A stretch of DNA of 7,049 nt from Methylomonas sp. (lineage in GTDB: Bacteria; Pseudomonadota; Gammaproteobacteria; Methylococcales; Methylomonadaceae). The stretch covers positions 1 through 7,049 of the forward strand of contig JALSIU010000007.1 in assembly GCA_026989715.1 (NCBI GenBank). Direction: 5' to 3'. A program made the translations under genes and the position numbers. Shown in pieces: positions 1 to 6,234 of the stretch. A model generated the notes under the pieces. That model did not search any database. It saw nothing but the letters and a program-made list of their open reading frames with translations, and was not told the DNA's origin. Numbering within the stretch: the first letter of the stretch is position 1; every line of letters begins with the position of its first letter.

Positions 1-2
1 TC

Positions 3-68
3 AGTTTTCAGGATACTACTCAGGCTCTTGGATATTGGGTTATTCCTCAAGAACACGACGCTAACTAA
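3..68 (+). CDS. Possible C-terminal tail of an unidentified plus-strand protein (5' end outside window)
   Basis: Reading the plus strand from base 3 gives 21 residues, ending in GYWVIPQEHDAN, before a TAA at 66-68. The composition is protein-like, and the gene would converge on ubiI with the two 3' ends overlapping by 8 bases. No family can be recognised from so short a piece. The other two plus frames are also open across most of this stretch, so an open frame alone proves little. The alternative is simply the spacer downstream of ubiI. I see no clear rho-independent terminator between them. Confidence 0.33.
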   Translation, partial: SFQDTTQALGYWVIPQEHDAN

Positions 69-1275
69 CGGTACTTGCCATCGCCGGCAAATCGTCCCGT
101 AAACCCATGGCATAATGGTTAAAATAATTTTTCAACCAACCGCTATGGTTAATCAGGCTCATACCAGTACCGCGTAATTGGCGAAAAACGTCATTTTGCT
201 GGGCATACATTTTATTAATCACGTCCATACTGCTCATCATCGCTAAGTTATCACCTTTACGCCAACGCTCATAACGGCGAAGTAGCTTATGACTGCCTAT
301 TGGCCGCCCTAGCCGGTCGGCTTTAATAATTAATTCTGCAATGGCGGCCGCATCTAATAATCCGGCGTTTGCACCTTGCCCGGCTAAAGGGTGCATGGCA
401 TGCGCGGCATCACCAATTAACACAAAGCGTTCATGCGTATATTGCTTGGCATATTGAAAACGTAATGCAAAAGCAGCACGCGGCCCTACCGTTAATACCT
501 GGCCTAATTTACTTTCCAATGCCTGTTCCAATTCCTGCAAAAAGGCCTCTTCAGCTAAATTAACATAGTGTTGCGCACGCGCAATACTCAAGGTCCAAAC
601 GATGGAGCACTGCCCATTGACTAACGGTAAAAATGCCAAAGGCCCTTCAGGCAAAAAGTGTTGCCAAGCAGTCTGCCGGTGCGATTTTTCAGTGCTGACA
701 GTGGCCACTAAGCCAGATTGCTTATATTCCCAGCCGGCCGTTTGTATACCGACCATGGTTCGCAGTGCCGAATCACGGCCATCTGCCGCAATAACCAGCT
801 CCGCCGTCAAGGCTTGTCCATTATCCAAGTGCACCACAGCCTGTTCACTATTAATTTCTAAATCTGCCACCGTACTCGGACAAATCAAGCTTGCTGCCGG
901 CAAGGTCTCCAGCTTGTCCCACAATGATGCGACCGTCACACGGTTTTCCACAATATGCCCCAACACAGGAAACTCTGTCTCAGCGGCATCAAAGTGCAAT
1001 ACGCCTGAGCTTTGCGCATCCCAAACATGCATATGCTCATAAGCTCCGACACCCCGCTGTTGCATGGCTGGCCATACACCGACTGCTTGTAAAATATTTT
1101 GTGAGGCACGCGTTAAAGCAGACACTCGAATATCCACCGGCTTTGCCGGCCATTGGCGTTCTGGGTTGCGTGCATCAATCAGCGCAACATCAATACCTGC
1201 TTGCGCCAAAGCACAAGCCGCCGTTGCCCCGACAATCCCACCACCGACAATAATCACTGCATAATGCTGACTCAT
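61..1275 (-). CDS. ubiI: UbiI/VisC-family FAD-dependent ubiquinone-biosynthesis hydroxylase
   Basis: A 404-residue aromatic-ring hydroxylase of the UbiH/UbiF/UbiI/COQ6 family, the usual length. The N-terminal FAD dinucleotide fold shows GGGIVG at residues 11-16. The ADG motif is at 164-166. The second FAD motif GDAAHAMHPLAGQG (288-301) runs into NAGLLD (303-308), the family signature. In E. coli UbiI hydroxylates C5 of the octaprenyl-phenol ring, using FAD, NAD(P)H and O2 in the membrane-associated Ubi complex. The call of UbiI rather than UbiF or UbiM rests mainly on position, last in ygfB-pepP-ubiH-ubiI as in E. coli. Its ATG overlaps the ubiH TGA by 4 bases (ATGA), and a GGAGA Shine-Dalgarno at 1281-1285 lies inside ubiH, so translation is probably coupled. 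Which ring position it attacks here is inferred; family membership is certain. Confidence 0.9.
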   Translation of the reverse strand: MSQHYAVIIVGGGIVGATAACALAQAGIDVALIDARNPERQWPAKPVDIRVSALTRASQNILQAVGVWPAMQQRGVGAYEHMHVWDAQSSGVLHFDAAETEFPVLGHIVENRVTVASLWDKLETLPAASLICPSTVADLEINSEQAVVHLDNGQALTAELVIAADGRDSALRTMVGIQTAGWEYKQSGLVATVSTEKSHRQTAWQHFLPEGPLAFLPLVNGQCSIVWTLSIARAQHYVNLAEEAFLQELEQALESKLGQVLTVGPRAAFALRFQYAKQYTHERFVLIGDAAHAMHPLAGQGANAGLLDAAAIAELIIKADRLGRPIGSHKLLRRYERWRKGDNLAMMSSMDVINKMYAQQNDVFRQLRGTGMSLINHSGWLKNYFNHYAMGLRDDLPAMASTVS

Positions 1276-2486
1276 GCGCGTCTCCGTTGGCCAATGCGCG
1301 GCATACGTGTCTTTAGCCCCATAGCATAACGTGCCAGTTGCTTTTTTGCCCCAGGAACCACGTCCAATAAAGCTAAACCTGTATTTCTAGCGACCGCTAA
1401 AGACAGCCAGGCATTCGAAAATAACCTCACCACACCATCGGTAAAGTGAATCACGGTATCATGATCCTTTTGACGCAACTGCGCATAGGCCGCTAATAGT
1501 TGCGCACTGCCTATATCGCTATTGTCTTGCTCCGCTTGCAAAATCATATCCGCCAATTGCATTACATCACGTAGCCCTAAATTAAAGCCTTGCCCAGCCA
1601 CAGGGTGTAATTGATGCACCGCATTGCCAATAATGACCGCACGTCCCGCATGCATGCTTTGTGCACGAATTAATTTTAAAGGAAAAGACCGCCGTGGTGC
1701 AGTCAAGGTAAATTGACCTAATTTATAGCCAAAACAGGCATGCAAACCGGCAATAAATTCAGCTTCGCTATCGTACATTAATTGTTCCGCCTCCTCAGTA
1801 CTGCGCGTCCATACCACAGCATAGTCGTCACCTATCGGCAATAAAGCCAACGGTCCTGAGCGGGTAAAGCGTTCAAAAGCCGTATTATCATGCGCCACAT
1901 CTGTTTTAATGGTGGTTACGATAGCAGTTTGCTGATACTCGGTAACATGTTGCGCAATGTCCAATAGCTTTCTCAGTGTTGACTGCCCCCCATCTGCGCC
2001 AACTACTAATTTGGCCGATATATTAAGTGATTCACCCGCGTGCTTTAAGCTGACATGCGCAAGCTCCGAGTCGGAAGCAATGCCAATCACCCGAGCAGGA
2101 CATATTTGTTCAATACCGGCTTGTACGACTAAATCAGCAACAGCTGCTTCTAAATCACGCGCCGTAATCACATAGCCTAGTGCCGTAACCCCTTCTTGTT
2201 TGGCGGAGAGTCGCGCCTTGCCAAAGTGCCCTTGGTCAGAAATATGAATTTTTTCTATCGGTGTGGCTGCGGCTTTGGCATGCTCCCAGACACCTAAATC
2301 ATCCAGCATACGCACAGACCCCTGCGCCAATGCCAATGCCCTATCCCCTGCAGGTGAATCATGCAGTTGCTCGCGGGTACTGGCTTCAACAACCGCAATA
2401 TTTAAATTGCTATTGTGCAAGGCCAATGCCAGGCAGTTGCCTGCCAAGCCGCCCCCCACAATTAATACATCATAATCTTGCTTCAT
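1272..2486 (-). CDS. ubiH: UbiH, 2-polyprenyl-6-methoxyphenol hydroxylase
   Basis: A 404-residue FAD monooxygenase, paralogous to the following ubiI product and the same length. Visible motifs: GGGLAG at residues 11-16 (ADP-binding fold), GADG at 163-166, and GNAVHQLHPVAGQGFNLGLRD at 287-307. The GNA in place of the common GDA, and the GFNLGLRD ending, are typical of UbiH and separate it from UbiI. In E. coli UbiH hydroxylates C1 of 2-octaprenyl-6-methoxyphenol in aerobic ubiquinone synthesis. It sits third in the minus-strand operon, 65 bases after pepP, and overlaps ubiI by 4 bases. The start is ATG 2484-2486, with a modest GAGAG at 2494-2498 spaced 7 bases away. A possible short leader ORF ends exactly on that ribosome-binding site (see separate entry). 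No truncation or missing motif is seen. Confidence 0.93.
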   Translation of the reverse strand: MKQDYDVLIVGGGLAGNCLALALHNSNLNIAVVEASTREQLHDSPAGDRALALAQGSVRMLDDLGVWEHAKAAATPIEKIHISDQGHFGKARLSAKQEGVTALGYVITARDLEAAVADLVVQAGIEQICPARVIGIASDSELAHVSLKHAGESLNISAKLVVGADGGQSTLRKLLDIAQHVTEYQQTAIVTTIKTDVAHDNTAFERFTRSGPLALLPIGDDYAVVWTRSTEEAEQLMYDSEAEFIAGLHACFGYKLGQFTLTAPRRSFPLKLIRAQSMHAGRAVIIGNAVHQLHPVAGQGFNLGLRDVMQLADMILQAEQDNSDIGSAQLLAAYAQLRQKDHDTVIHFTDGVVRLFSNAWLSLAVARNTGLALLDVVPGAKKQLARYAMGLKTRMPRIGQRRRA

Positions 2487-2496
2487 GCTGAAACTC

Positions 2497-2523
2497 TCAG
2501 TTCAGTTTAAATTTGTCCATCAT
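2497..2523 (-). CDS. Possible 8-codon leader peptide upstream of ubiH
   Basis: In the 65-base pepP-ubiH gap a minus-strand mini-ORF encodes MMDKFKLN. It has a good AGGGA ribosome-binding site at 2532-2536, 8 bases before the first ATG. Its TGA (2497-2499) overlaps the GAGAG motif used by ubiH, so ribosomes finishing the peptide would stop on the ubiH start region. This could couple ubiH translation to upstream ribosomes. It is out of frame with ubiH and is not an N-terminal extension of it. No family supports it and chance is possible. Confidence 0.25.
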   Translation of the reverse strand: MMDKFKLN

Positions 2524-2551
2524 TATGTCAGTCCCTGAAACTTAAAACACG

Positions 2552-3859
2552 CTAGTGCATAATCGCTTCAATTTCGGTAATCGTTTTAGGTACGGCATGT
2601 GTTAAAACGCGGCACCCTGTTGTCGTGACCAAAATATCATCCTCAATGCGAATACCAATACCGCGCCATTTAGGTGCTACCGTCATACAATCTTTGGGAA
2701 TATATAAACCCGGTTCAATCGTCAATACCATGCCTGGTTCTAATTCACGCCATTGCTCATCAATCTTATAATCCCCCACATCATGCACATCCATGCCTAG
2801 CCAATGGCCAATGCGGTGCATATAAAAGACTTTATAAGCTTCTGCTTCGATAAGTTGTGCAACATCCCCCGTTAATAACCCGAGTTTAACCAATCCTTGC
2901 GTTAATATCTGTACTGATACATCATGTGCATCATTCCATGGCGTTGCCGGCTTAATTGCCGCAATCGCTGCTAATTGGGCATCTAAGACCAACTGATACA
3001 ATAAGGCCTGCTCCTGTGAAAAACGACCATTAACCGGAAAAGTACGCGTAATATCAGCGGCATAATGGTCGCATTCGGCTCCCGCATCAATTAAAAGCAA
3101 GTCGCCATCTTTTAAAGGTGCATTGTTTTCTGTGTAATGCAATATACAGGCATTTTCACCACCGGCAACAATCGAAGGGTAGGCAACGGCACGCAAGCCA
3201 TTGTCAATAAACTCGTGAATTATCTCGCCTTCAATCTGATATTCATAACGTCCCGCCGCACAGGCACGCATGGCTCTAATATGCGCTTTTGCCGAGACAT
3301 CTGCCGCCTGCTGCAATAATTCAATTTCAGCAGGGCTTTTTATCAGACGCATTTCATGCAAGGTATGCTCTAAAGAAACCAGTTCACCGGGCGCATTAAC
3401 GCCTGTGCGCGTTTGACTGCGTATATGAGTAATCCACTCCATCAAGTGATGATCTAAATCAGGATCGCGCCCCATCGGGTAATACACCTTCGCTTTATTT
3501 TCCAAAAGTCCCGGTAAAATATCACTTAAATCATCAATTGGAAAAGAATCATCGGCACCGTATTCTCGTGTTGCACCCTCTAAGCCCGCATGCGCCCCTT
3601 CCCATAAGGCTTTTTTTTCATCAAATTCCTGACAAAACAAGATATATTCACCCTGTTCACGCCCTGGAATAAAAACGGCTAACGCATCGGCTTCATTAAA
3701 ACCGGTGAGATAATAAAAATCACTATCTTGACGAAAGGGGTAATCTACATCACGATTACGAGTGCGTGTATTGGCACTGGCAATAATGGCAATATTACCT
3801 ATACCGACCGCAAGCATTAGTTGCTCTCGGCGTTGTTTAAATTCGCTTGCATTCATCAT
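2552..3859 (-). CDS. pepP: Xaa-Pro aminopeptidase (aminopeptidase P, M24B family)
   Basis: A 435-residue cytoplasmic metallopeptidase (E. coli PepP is 441) that removes N-terminal residues preceding proline. An N-terminal AMP_N domain (about residues 4-140) contains DYPFRQDSDFYYLTGF at 39-54. The C-terminal pitta-bread domain carries all five expected dinuclear-metal ligands: D258 (LLLIDAG), D269 (AADITRTF), H352 (HRIGHWLG), E382 (LTIEPGLY) and E406 (GIRIEDD). H359 in DVHDVGDY is also conserved. It lies second in the operon, with 6 bases after ygfB. An AGGAG at 3863-3867 overlaps the ygfB stop. It sits only 3 bases from the first ATG but 6 bases from the second (3854-3856), so translation may start at Met2. 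In many gammaproteobacteria pepP precedes ubiH, though no direct role in quinone synthesis is established. Confidence 0.95.
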   Translation of the reverse strand: MMNASEFKQRREQLMLAVGIGNIAIIASANTRTRNRDVDYPFRQDSDFYYLTGFNEADALAVFIPGREQGEYILFCQEFDEKKALWEGAHAGLEGATREYGADDSFPIDDLSDILPGLLENKAKVYYPMGRDPDLDHHLMEWITHIRSQTRTGVNAPGELVSLEHTLHEMRLIKSPAEIELLQQAADVSAKAHIRAMRACAAGRYEYQIEGEIIHEFIDNGLRAVAYPSIVAGGENACILHYTENNAPLKDGDLLLIDAGAECDHYAADITRTFPVNGRFSQEQALLYQLVLDAQLAAIAAIKPATPWNDAHDVSVQILTQGLVKLGLLTGDVAQLIEAEAYKVFYMHRIGHWLGMDVHDVGDYKIDEQWRELEPGMVLTIEPGLYIPKDCMTVAPKWRGIGIRIEDDILVTTTGCRVLTHAVPKTITEIEAIMH

Positions 3860-3865
3860 TTGCTC

Positions 3866-4402
3866 CTAATGTAGCGTCTCATTATCAGGTGCATCATGAT
3901 TAAGCTCGCTACGCACCAGCATCACAGCCGCACGTAAATATTCCTGAATTTCTACCAAATCGGCCTCAACCTCTTCCGCATCGTCAGCATCAACCTCCGT
4001 ATCCAGCTTGGTAAATTCGACAATATCTTTTAAAACCTCATCAATATCCCCCGGCCATTTAGAGCTGGTTTCCACTCGCCCCATACCAAATAAATATCCT
4101 TGGCACCATTGCACAATAGCGGTGCAACGCTCAAAAGCTGGCGCATCCTCTGCCGGTAAAAATAAATCAAATACAAATTCATCACTGGCCATCAGCTCTT
4201 TGGTTTGCTCAAATAAATCAACCAAAGCTGATTTATCGTCCTCCCATAAGTCCGCATCTTTAGTAATCGCCTCTGCCAGCCAAGCACCTGCTTCTGCTTT
4301 AGGATCAAGGCACAGCATCGCAACAGCAATGCCATGCACTTCAGCGGCACTATCGGCCGCCTCTCTTTGTACAATAATGGTATTAATAATGGAGTAACTC
4401 AT
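3866..4402 (-). CDS. ygfB: YgfB/UPF0149 family protein
   Basis: A 178-residue small acidic helical protein of the UPF0149 (YgfB/YecA) family. Recognisable segments are EVHGIAVAMLC (21-31), WCQGYLFGMG (99-108), DIDEVLKDIVEFTKLD (119-134), an acidic stretch at 135-148, and the C-terminal helix EYLRAAVMLVRSEL (154-167). It ends in ETLH, much like the TLH end of E. coli YgfB. No enzymatic motif or cysteine-rich SEC-C-type tail is visible. Biochemical function is unsettled; in Pseudomonas aeruginosa YgfB has been linked to control of ampDh3 expression. It is the first gene of the minus-strand operon, divergent from the zapA side. The ATG at 4400-4402 has no obvious Shine-Dalgarno upstream, unlike the downstream genes. 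Confidence 0.92.
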   Translation of the reverse strand: MSYSIINTIIVQREAADSAAEVHGIAVAMLCLDPKAEAGAWLAEAITKDADLWEDDKSALVDLFEQTKELMASDEFVFDLFLPAEDAPAFERCTAIVQWCQGYLFGMGRVETSSKWPGDIDEVLKDIVEFTKLDTEVDADDAEEVEADLVEIQEYLRAAVMLVRSELNHDAPDNETLH

Positions 4403-4440
4403 TTACAGTTTTCAATAAAATAATGACAGACAGGTAATCA

Positions 4441-4578
4441 CATAGCATGATCTACCTCAAATTTTTTGCTTGCTTATGCTACCATATAGTGAGCGCAATC
4501 ACTTTGAGAATTGCAGACTTTCTGCAATTTGCAAGCCGATAAAGCAAAGTGCCTTATTAGGCAAACCATCATGCTATG
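4441..4578. repeat. 11-base perfect inverted repeat with 116-base spacer
   Basis: CATAGCATGAT at 4441-4451 is the exact reverse complement of ATCATGCTATG at 4568-4578. The arms flank the centre of the divergent promoter region and enclose a short hairpin. They could be two oppositely oriented binding sites for one regulator, or a long stem in a transcript. The match itself is certain; the role is unknown. Confidence 0.6.
4509..4529. repeat. 9-base stem, 3-base loop palindrome
   Basis: AATTGCAGA (4509-4517), CTT, TCTGCAATT (4521-4529) form a perfect hairpin or operator-like dyad between the arms of the larger inverted repeat. No T-run follows on either strand, so it is not a standard rho-independent terminator. 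A transcription-factor operator or a leader-RNA hairpin is possible. Confidence 0.6.
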
Positions 4579-4687
4579 GCATACATTATTGATGTATTGC
4601 ATTCCTTTAAATAATGCAAGCAATAGCAACGAGACTTCGCGCACACTATGCCGATAGCAAATTTCATTTTAAGAGAATGAGTTATTT

Positions 4688-4909
4688 ATGAGTACCCACA
4701 ATCAATCATTTGATATTAAAGAGCTCGAAGACAAATTAGATGAGTTAATTCAGCAATATAATGCCATACGGACTGAAAATACGACCTTAAAAATCAAACA
4801 AGATGCTTTAGTCAAAGAAAAAGCAAAATTAGTCGAAAAAACTAACTTGGCACGTACTCGCGTAGAAGCCATGATTAGTCGCTTAAAAACAATGGAACAT
4901 GGTACATGA
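4688..4909 (+). CDS. TIGR02449-type small coiled-coil protein (ZapB-like) upstream of zapA
   Basis: A 73-residue, highly charged, helix-only protein. Residues about 9-66 have continuous heptad spacing of Leu/Ile with Lys/Glu flanks, indicating a long coiled coil. The conserved C-terminal block ARTRVEAMISRLK (55-67) is typical of the TIGR02449 family found beside zapA in many non-enteric gammaproteobacteria. It has no signal peptide or membrane segment. By size, coiled-coil nature and neighbour it resembles the division factor ZapB, but a direct division role is inferred from context. The gene overlaps zapA by 4 bases (ATGA, 4906-4909), so the two are co-translated. The start ATG is preceded by a distant AAGAG (4671-4675, 12 bases away). 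Confidence 0.85.
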   Translation: MSTHNQSFDIKELEDKLDELIQQYNAIRTENTTLKIKQDALVKEKAKLVEKTNLARTRVEAMISRLKTMEHGT

Positions 4910-5205
4910 GTATAAAAAATCAAGGGGTTGCCCTTAATATATTGGGTAAAGAGTATAAAATTGCATGCGCCGAACATGAGAAAGAAGACTTAATCAACTC
5001 CGCAGAGCAATTAGACCAGAAAATGCGCAAAATTCGCCAATCCGGCAAAGTATCGGGGGCAGATAGAGTCGCCGTTCTAGCGGCACTCAATTTAACTCAC
5101 GAGCTGACCCAACTCAAAAAAGCCGGCACCCCAGCAAACAATGACTTAGATGAGAATATTAAAAAAATGTATATTAAAATCGATACTGCTTTAAAAAGCG
5201 TTTAA
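4906..5205 (+). CDS. zapA: Cell division protein ZapA
   Basis: A 99-residue ZapA (E. coli 109), a cytoplasmic protein that tetramerises and cross-links FtsZ filaments in the Z-ring. The globular N-terminal head contains VALNILGKEYKIAC (8-21), and the family core LDQKMRKIRQSGKVSGADR (36-54) with VAVLAALNLTHEL (55-67) follows. The remainder forms the dimerising helix (about 68-97), somewhat short. The start ATG overlaps the preceding stop as ATGA; a weak TGGA lies 9 bases upstream, fitting translational coupling. The stop codon TAA at 5203-5205 falls inside the predicted -10 box of the 6S RNA promoter. The zapA-ssrS order matches that in E. coli and Pseudomonas. Confidence 0.94.
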   Translation: MSIKNQGVALNILGKEYKIACAEHEKEDLINSAEQLDQKMRKIRQSGKVSGADRVAVLAALNLTHELTQLKKAGTPANNDLDENIKKMYIKIDTALKSV

Positions 5206-5208
5206 AAT
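5180..5208 (+). promoter_or_regulatory. Predicted sigma70-type promoter of 6S RNA
   Basis: TCGATA (5180-5185, 4/6 match to TTGACA) is separated by 17 bases from TAAAAT (5203-5208, 5/6 match to TATAAT). A start 6-8 bases downstream would fall at 5214-5216, exactly where the closing stem of the 6S RNA begins. The promoter lies in the 3' end of zapA and its -10 box contains the zapA stop codon. Read-through from zapA is an additional possible source of the RNA. Confidence 0.6.
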
Positions 5209-5213
5209 ATACC

Positions 5214-5396
5214 GTGTATCTCCTGCGGCGTTCGACAGTGGAGTGGGTGTTCCTTGGACCTATATTTACCCCGGGAGTCGATTCCGGTACTGGTGCGCAT
5301 GTCCGTTAGCGGAAAGCCTGAAATGCCGGATAGACACCCACTTGAACCTTTTGGTTCAAGGACGATGCTTCGCATCGGCGCAGGTGGGAGATACGC
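5214..5396 (+). ncRNA. ssrS: 6S RNA (RNA polymerase holoenzyme regulator)
   Basis: About 183 bases, close to the 184 nt of E. coli 6S RNA, directly after zapA as expected. The ends pair: GTATCT (5216-5221) with AGATAC (5389-5394), and CCTGCG (5222-5227) with CGCAGG (5379-5384). A second arm pairs GTGGGTGT (5243-5250) with ACACCCAC (5334-5341). The hallmark hairpin CTTGAACC-TTTT-GGTTCAAG (5341-5360) corresponds to the E. coli CTTGAACC...GGTTCAAG hairpin, and CGATGC/GCATCG (5363-5377) makes another. The 5' bubble CCTATATTT (5259-5267) aligns with E. coli CCGATATTT, placing the product-RNA start at U5263. The family RNA mimics an open promoter, sequesters sigma70 holoenzyme in stationary phase, and is released by templating a short pRNA. 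Ends are estimated from pairing. Confidence 0.92.
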
Positions 5397-5432
5397 ACCC
5401 CTTCCCGATTACTATTGGCTTGCGCAATCATT

Positions 5433-6233
5433 ATGAAGTATTTTTTACAATACTTTTTAGGCGCGCCAGGACGATGGTTTATCCAATCGACTCACACTTT
5501 CTTTGCCACCTTACAATTTACTTTCTGCGTGTTGCAACGCGGCTTGCATTACCAACATAAGCATCCCAAACATAAAGTCATTAAACAAGTGACCACCGCC
5601 CAAATTATTTTTAGTGGCATTGATGCGCTATTCCCAACACTTTTTATTCTCAGCTTATTGATTAGTTTCAGCGTTACCGCACAACTAATTCTTTTTTTAC
5701 AAAATATTGCCACCGAAAAAGAAGTCATCAGCTTACTCACCCAGTTTATTGCTTTGCAATTAAGCCCCACCATTACTGCCATTGTATTAATTGCACGCTC
5801 AGGCTCGGCCATTACGGTTGATTTAGGCAATATGAGCATTAACCATGAAATAAAAGGTCTGCGCTTATTGGGTGTAGACCCACTCATTTATCTGGCTTAC
5901 CCGCGCTTAATAGGTTTGGCTATTTCGCAAATGACCTTAGCGGTTTATTTTTCCGTGTTAACCATGCTATTAGGTGTTTTATTTGCCGGTTTATTAGGCT
6001 CGCCCTCTAACTTTAAGTATTTTTTTATTTTAATCGATGCGATCAGCATTACCGAATTATGGTTATTTTTAATAAAAAATGCTATTTGCGGTATCGCAAT
6101 TGCCGCTTATGCCTGTTATTTCGGCTTACAGGTCAAAAATTCGGTCACAGAAGTACCGCAAGCGACACAACAAGCCATTGTTAAAAGCTTAATGGCCATT
6201 TTTTTTATCAATGCCATTTTCGCACTCTTTTAA
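5433..6233 (+). CDS. MlaE-like ABC permease (divergent lipid-transport permease)
   Basis: A 266-residue inner-membrane protein of the MlaE/YrbE permease family, the usual length. An amphipathic N-terminal region with a His/Lys-rich stretch (about 39-52) precedes hydrophobic segments near 66-91, 100-120, 151-188, 197-231 and 249-266. Family hallmarks are ARSGSAITVDLG (121-132, compare MlaE ARVGAAIAAELG), HEIKGLRLLGVDP (138-150, compare EQIDALRALGVDP) and TEVPQATQQAIVKS (239-252). MlaE dimers carry phospholipids between an MCE protein and the inner membrane, driven by MlaF. Here the coupling motif has lost its usual Asp-Ala (now Lys-Gly), and the partner ATPase is degenerate. ATG 5433 is chosen; an in-frame TTG at 5415 is the alternative. 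Neither has a Shine-Dalgarno. It starts 36 bases after the 6S RNA, leaving little room for its own promoter. Confidence 0.85.
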   Translation: MKYFLQYFLGAPGRWFIQSTHTFFATLQFTFCVLQRGLHYQHKHPKHKVIKQVTTAQIIFSGIDALFPTLFILSLLISFSVTAQLILFLQNIATEKEVISLLTQFIALQLSPTITAIVLIARSGSAITVDLGNMSINHEIKGLRLLGVDPLIYLAYPRLIGLAISQMTLAVYFSVLTMLLGVLFAGLLGSPSNFKYFFILIDAISITELWLFLIKNAICGIAIAAYACYFGLQVKNSVTEVPQATQQAIVKSLMAIFFINAIFALF

Positions 6234-6234
6234 A

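Larger units (their letters stand above)
4403..4687. other. Divergent intergenic region between ygfB and the zapA operon
   Basis: These 285 bases must hold the promoters of both operons. A TATAGT at 4485-4490 is a good plus-strand -10 candidate, but the matching -35 position is only a T-run, so I do not assign a promoter. The stretch is notable for stacked inverted repeats: 11-base arms at 4441-4451 and 4568-4578; a 9-3-9 hairpin at 4509-4529; TGCCT/AGGCA at 4550-4554 and 4559-4563; ATACAT/ATGTAT at 4581-4586 and 4592-4597; and TTGCATT/AATGCAA at 4597-4603 and 4613-4619. No tRNA or convincing gene is seen. Confidence 0.7.

Noticed and set aside
602..1253. Plus-strand open frames opposite ubiI
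   Set aside because: Antisense shadows of a confidently assigned gene, with Cys/Ser/Pro-rich composition typical of opposite-strand translation.
4447..4542. 31-codon plus-strand ORF (starts MIYLKFFACL) in the divergent region
   Set aside because: Only a distant weak AGG upstream, built largely from the inverted-repeat sequence, and no recognisable family.
4571..4657. 28-codon plus-strand ORF starting MLWHTLLMYC
   Set aside because: No Shine-Dalgarno and low-complexity, repeat-derived sequence.
4677..4691. Four-codon ORF MSYL whose TGA overlaps the coiled-coil gene ATG
   Set aside because: The AAGAG is only one base from its ATG, too close to act; probably chance.
5188..5199. GCTTT-AA-AAAGC dyad near the zapA end as a terminator
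   Set aside because: Two-base loop, AT-rich stem and no T-run; it lies inside the 6S promoter spacer.
5410..5415. TACTAT as a -10 box for the permease operon
   Set aside because: Only a 4/6 match and no -35-like sequence at the right distance (GGAGAT there).
5243..5560. Plus-strand open frames across ssrS and the permease start
   Set aside because: They lie on the structured 6S RNA and out of frame with the permease; their sequence has no protein character.
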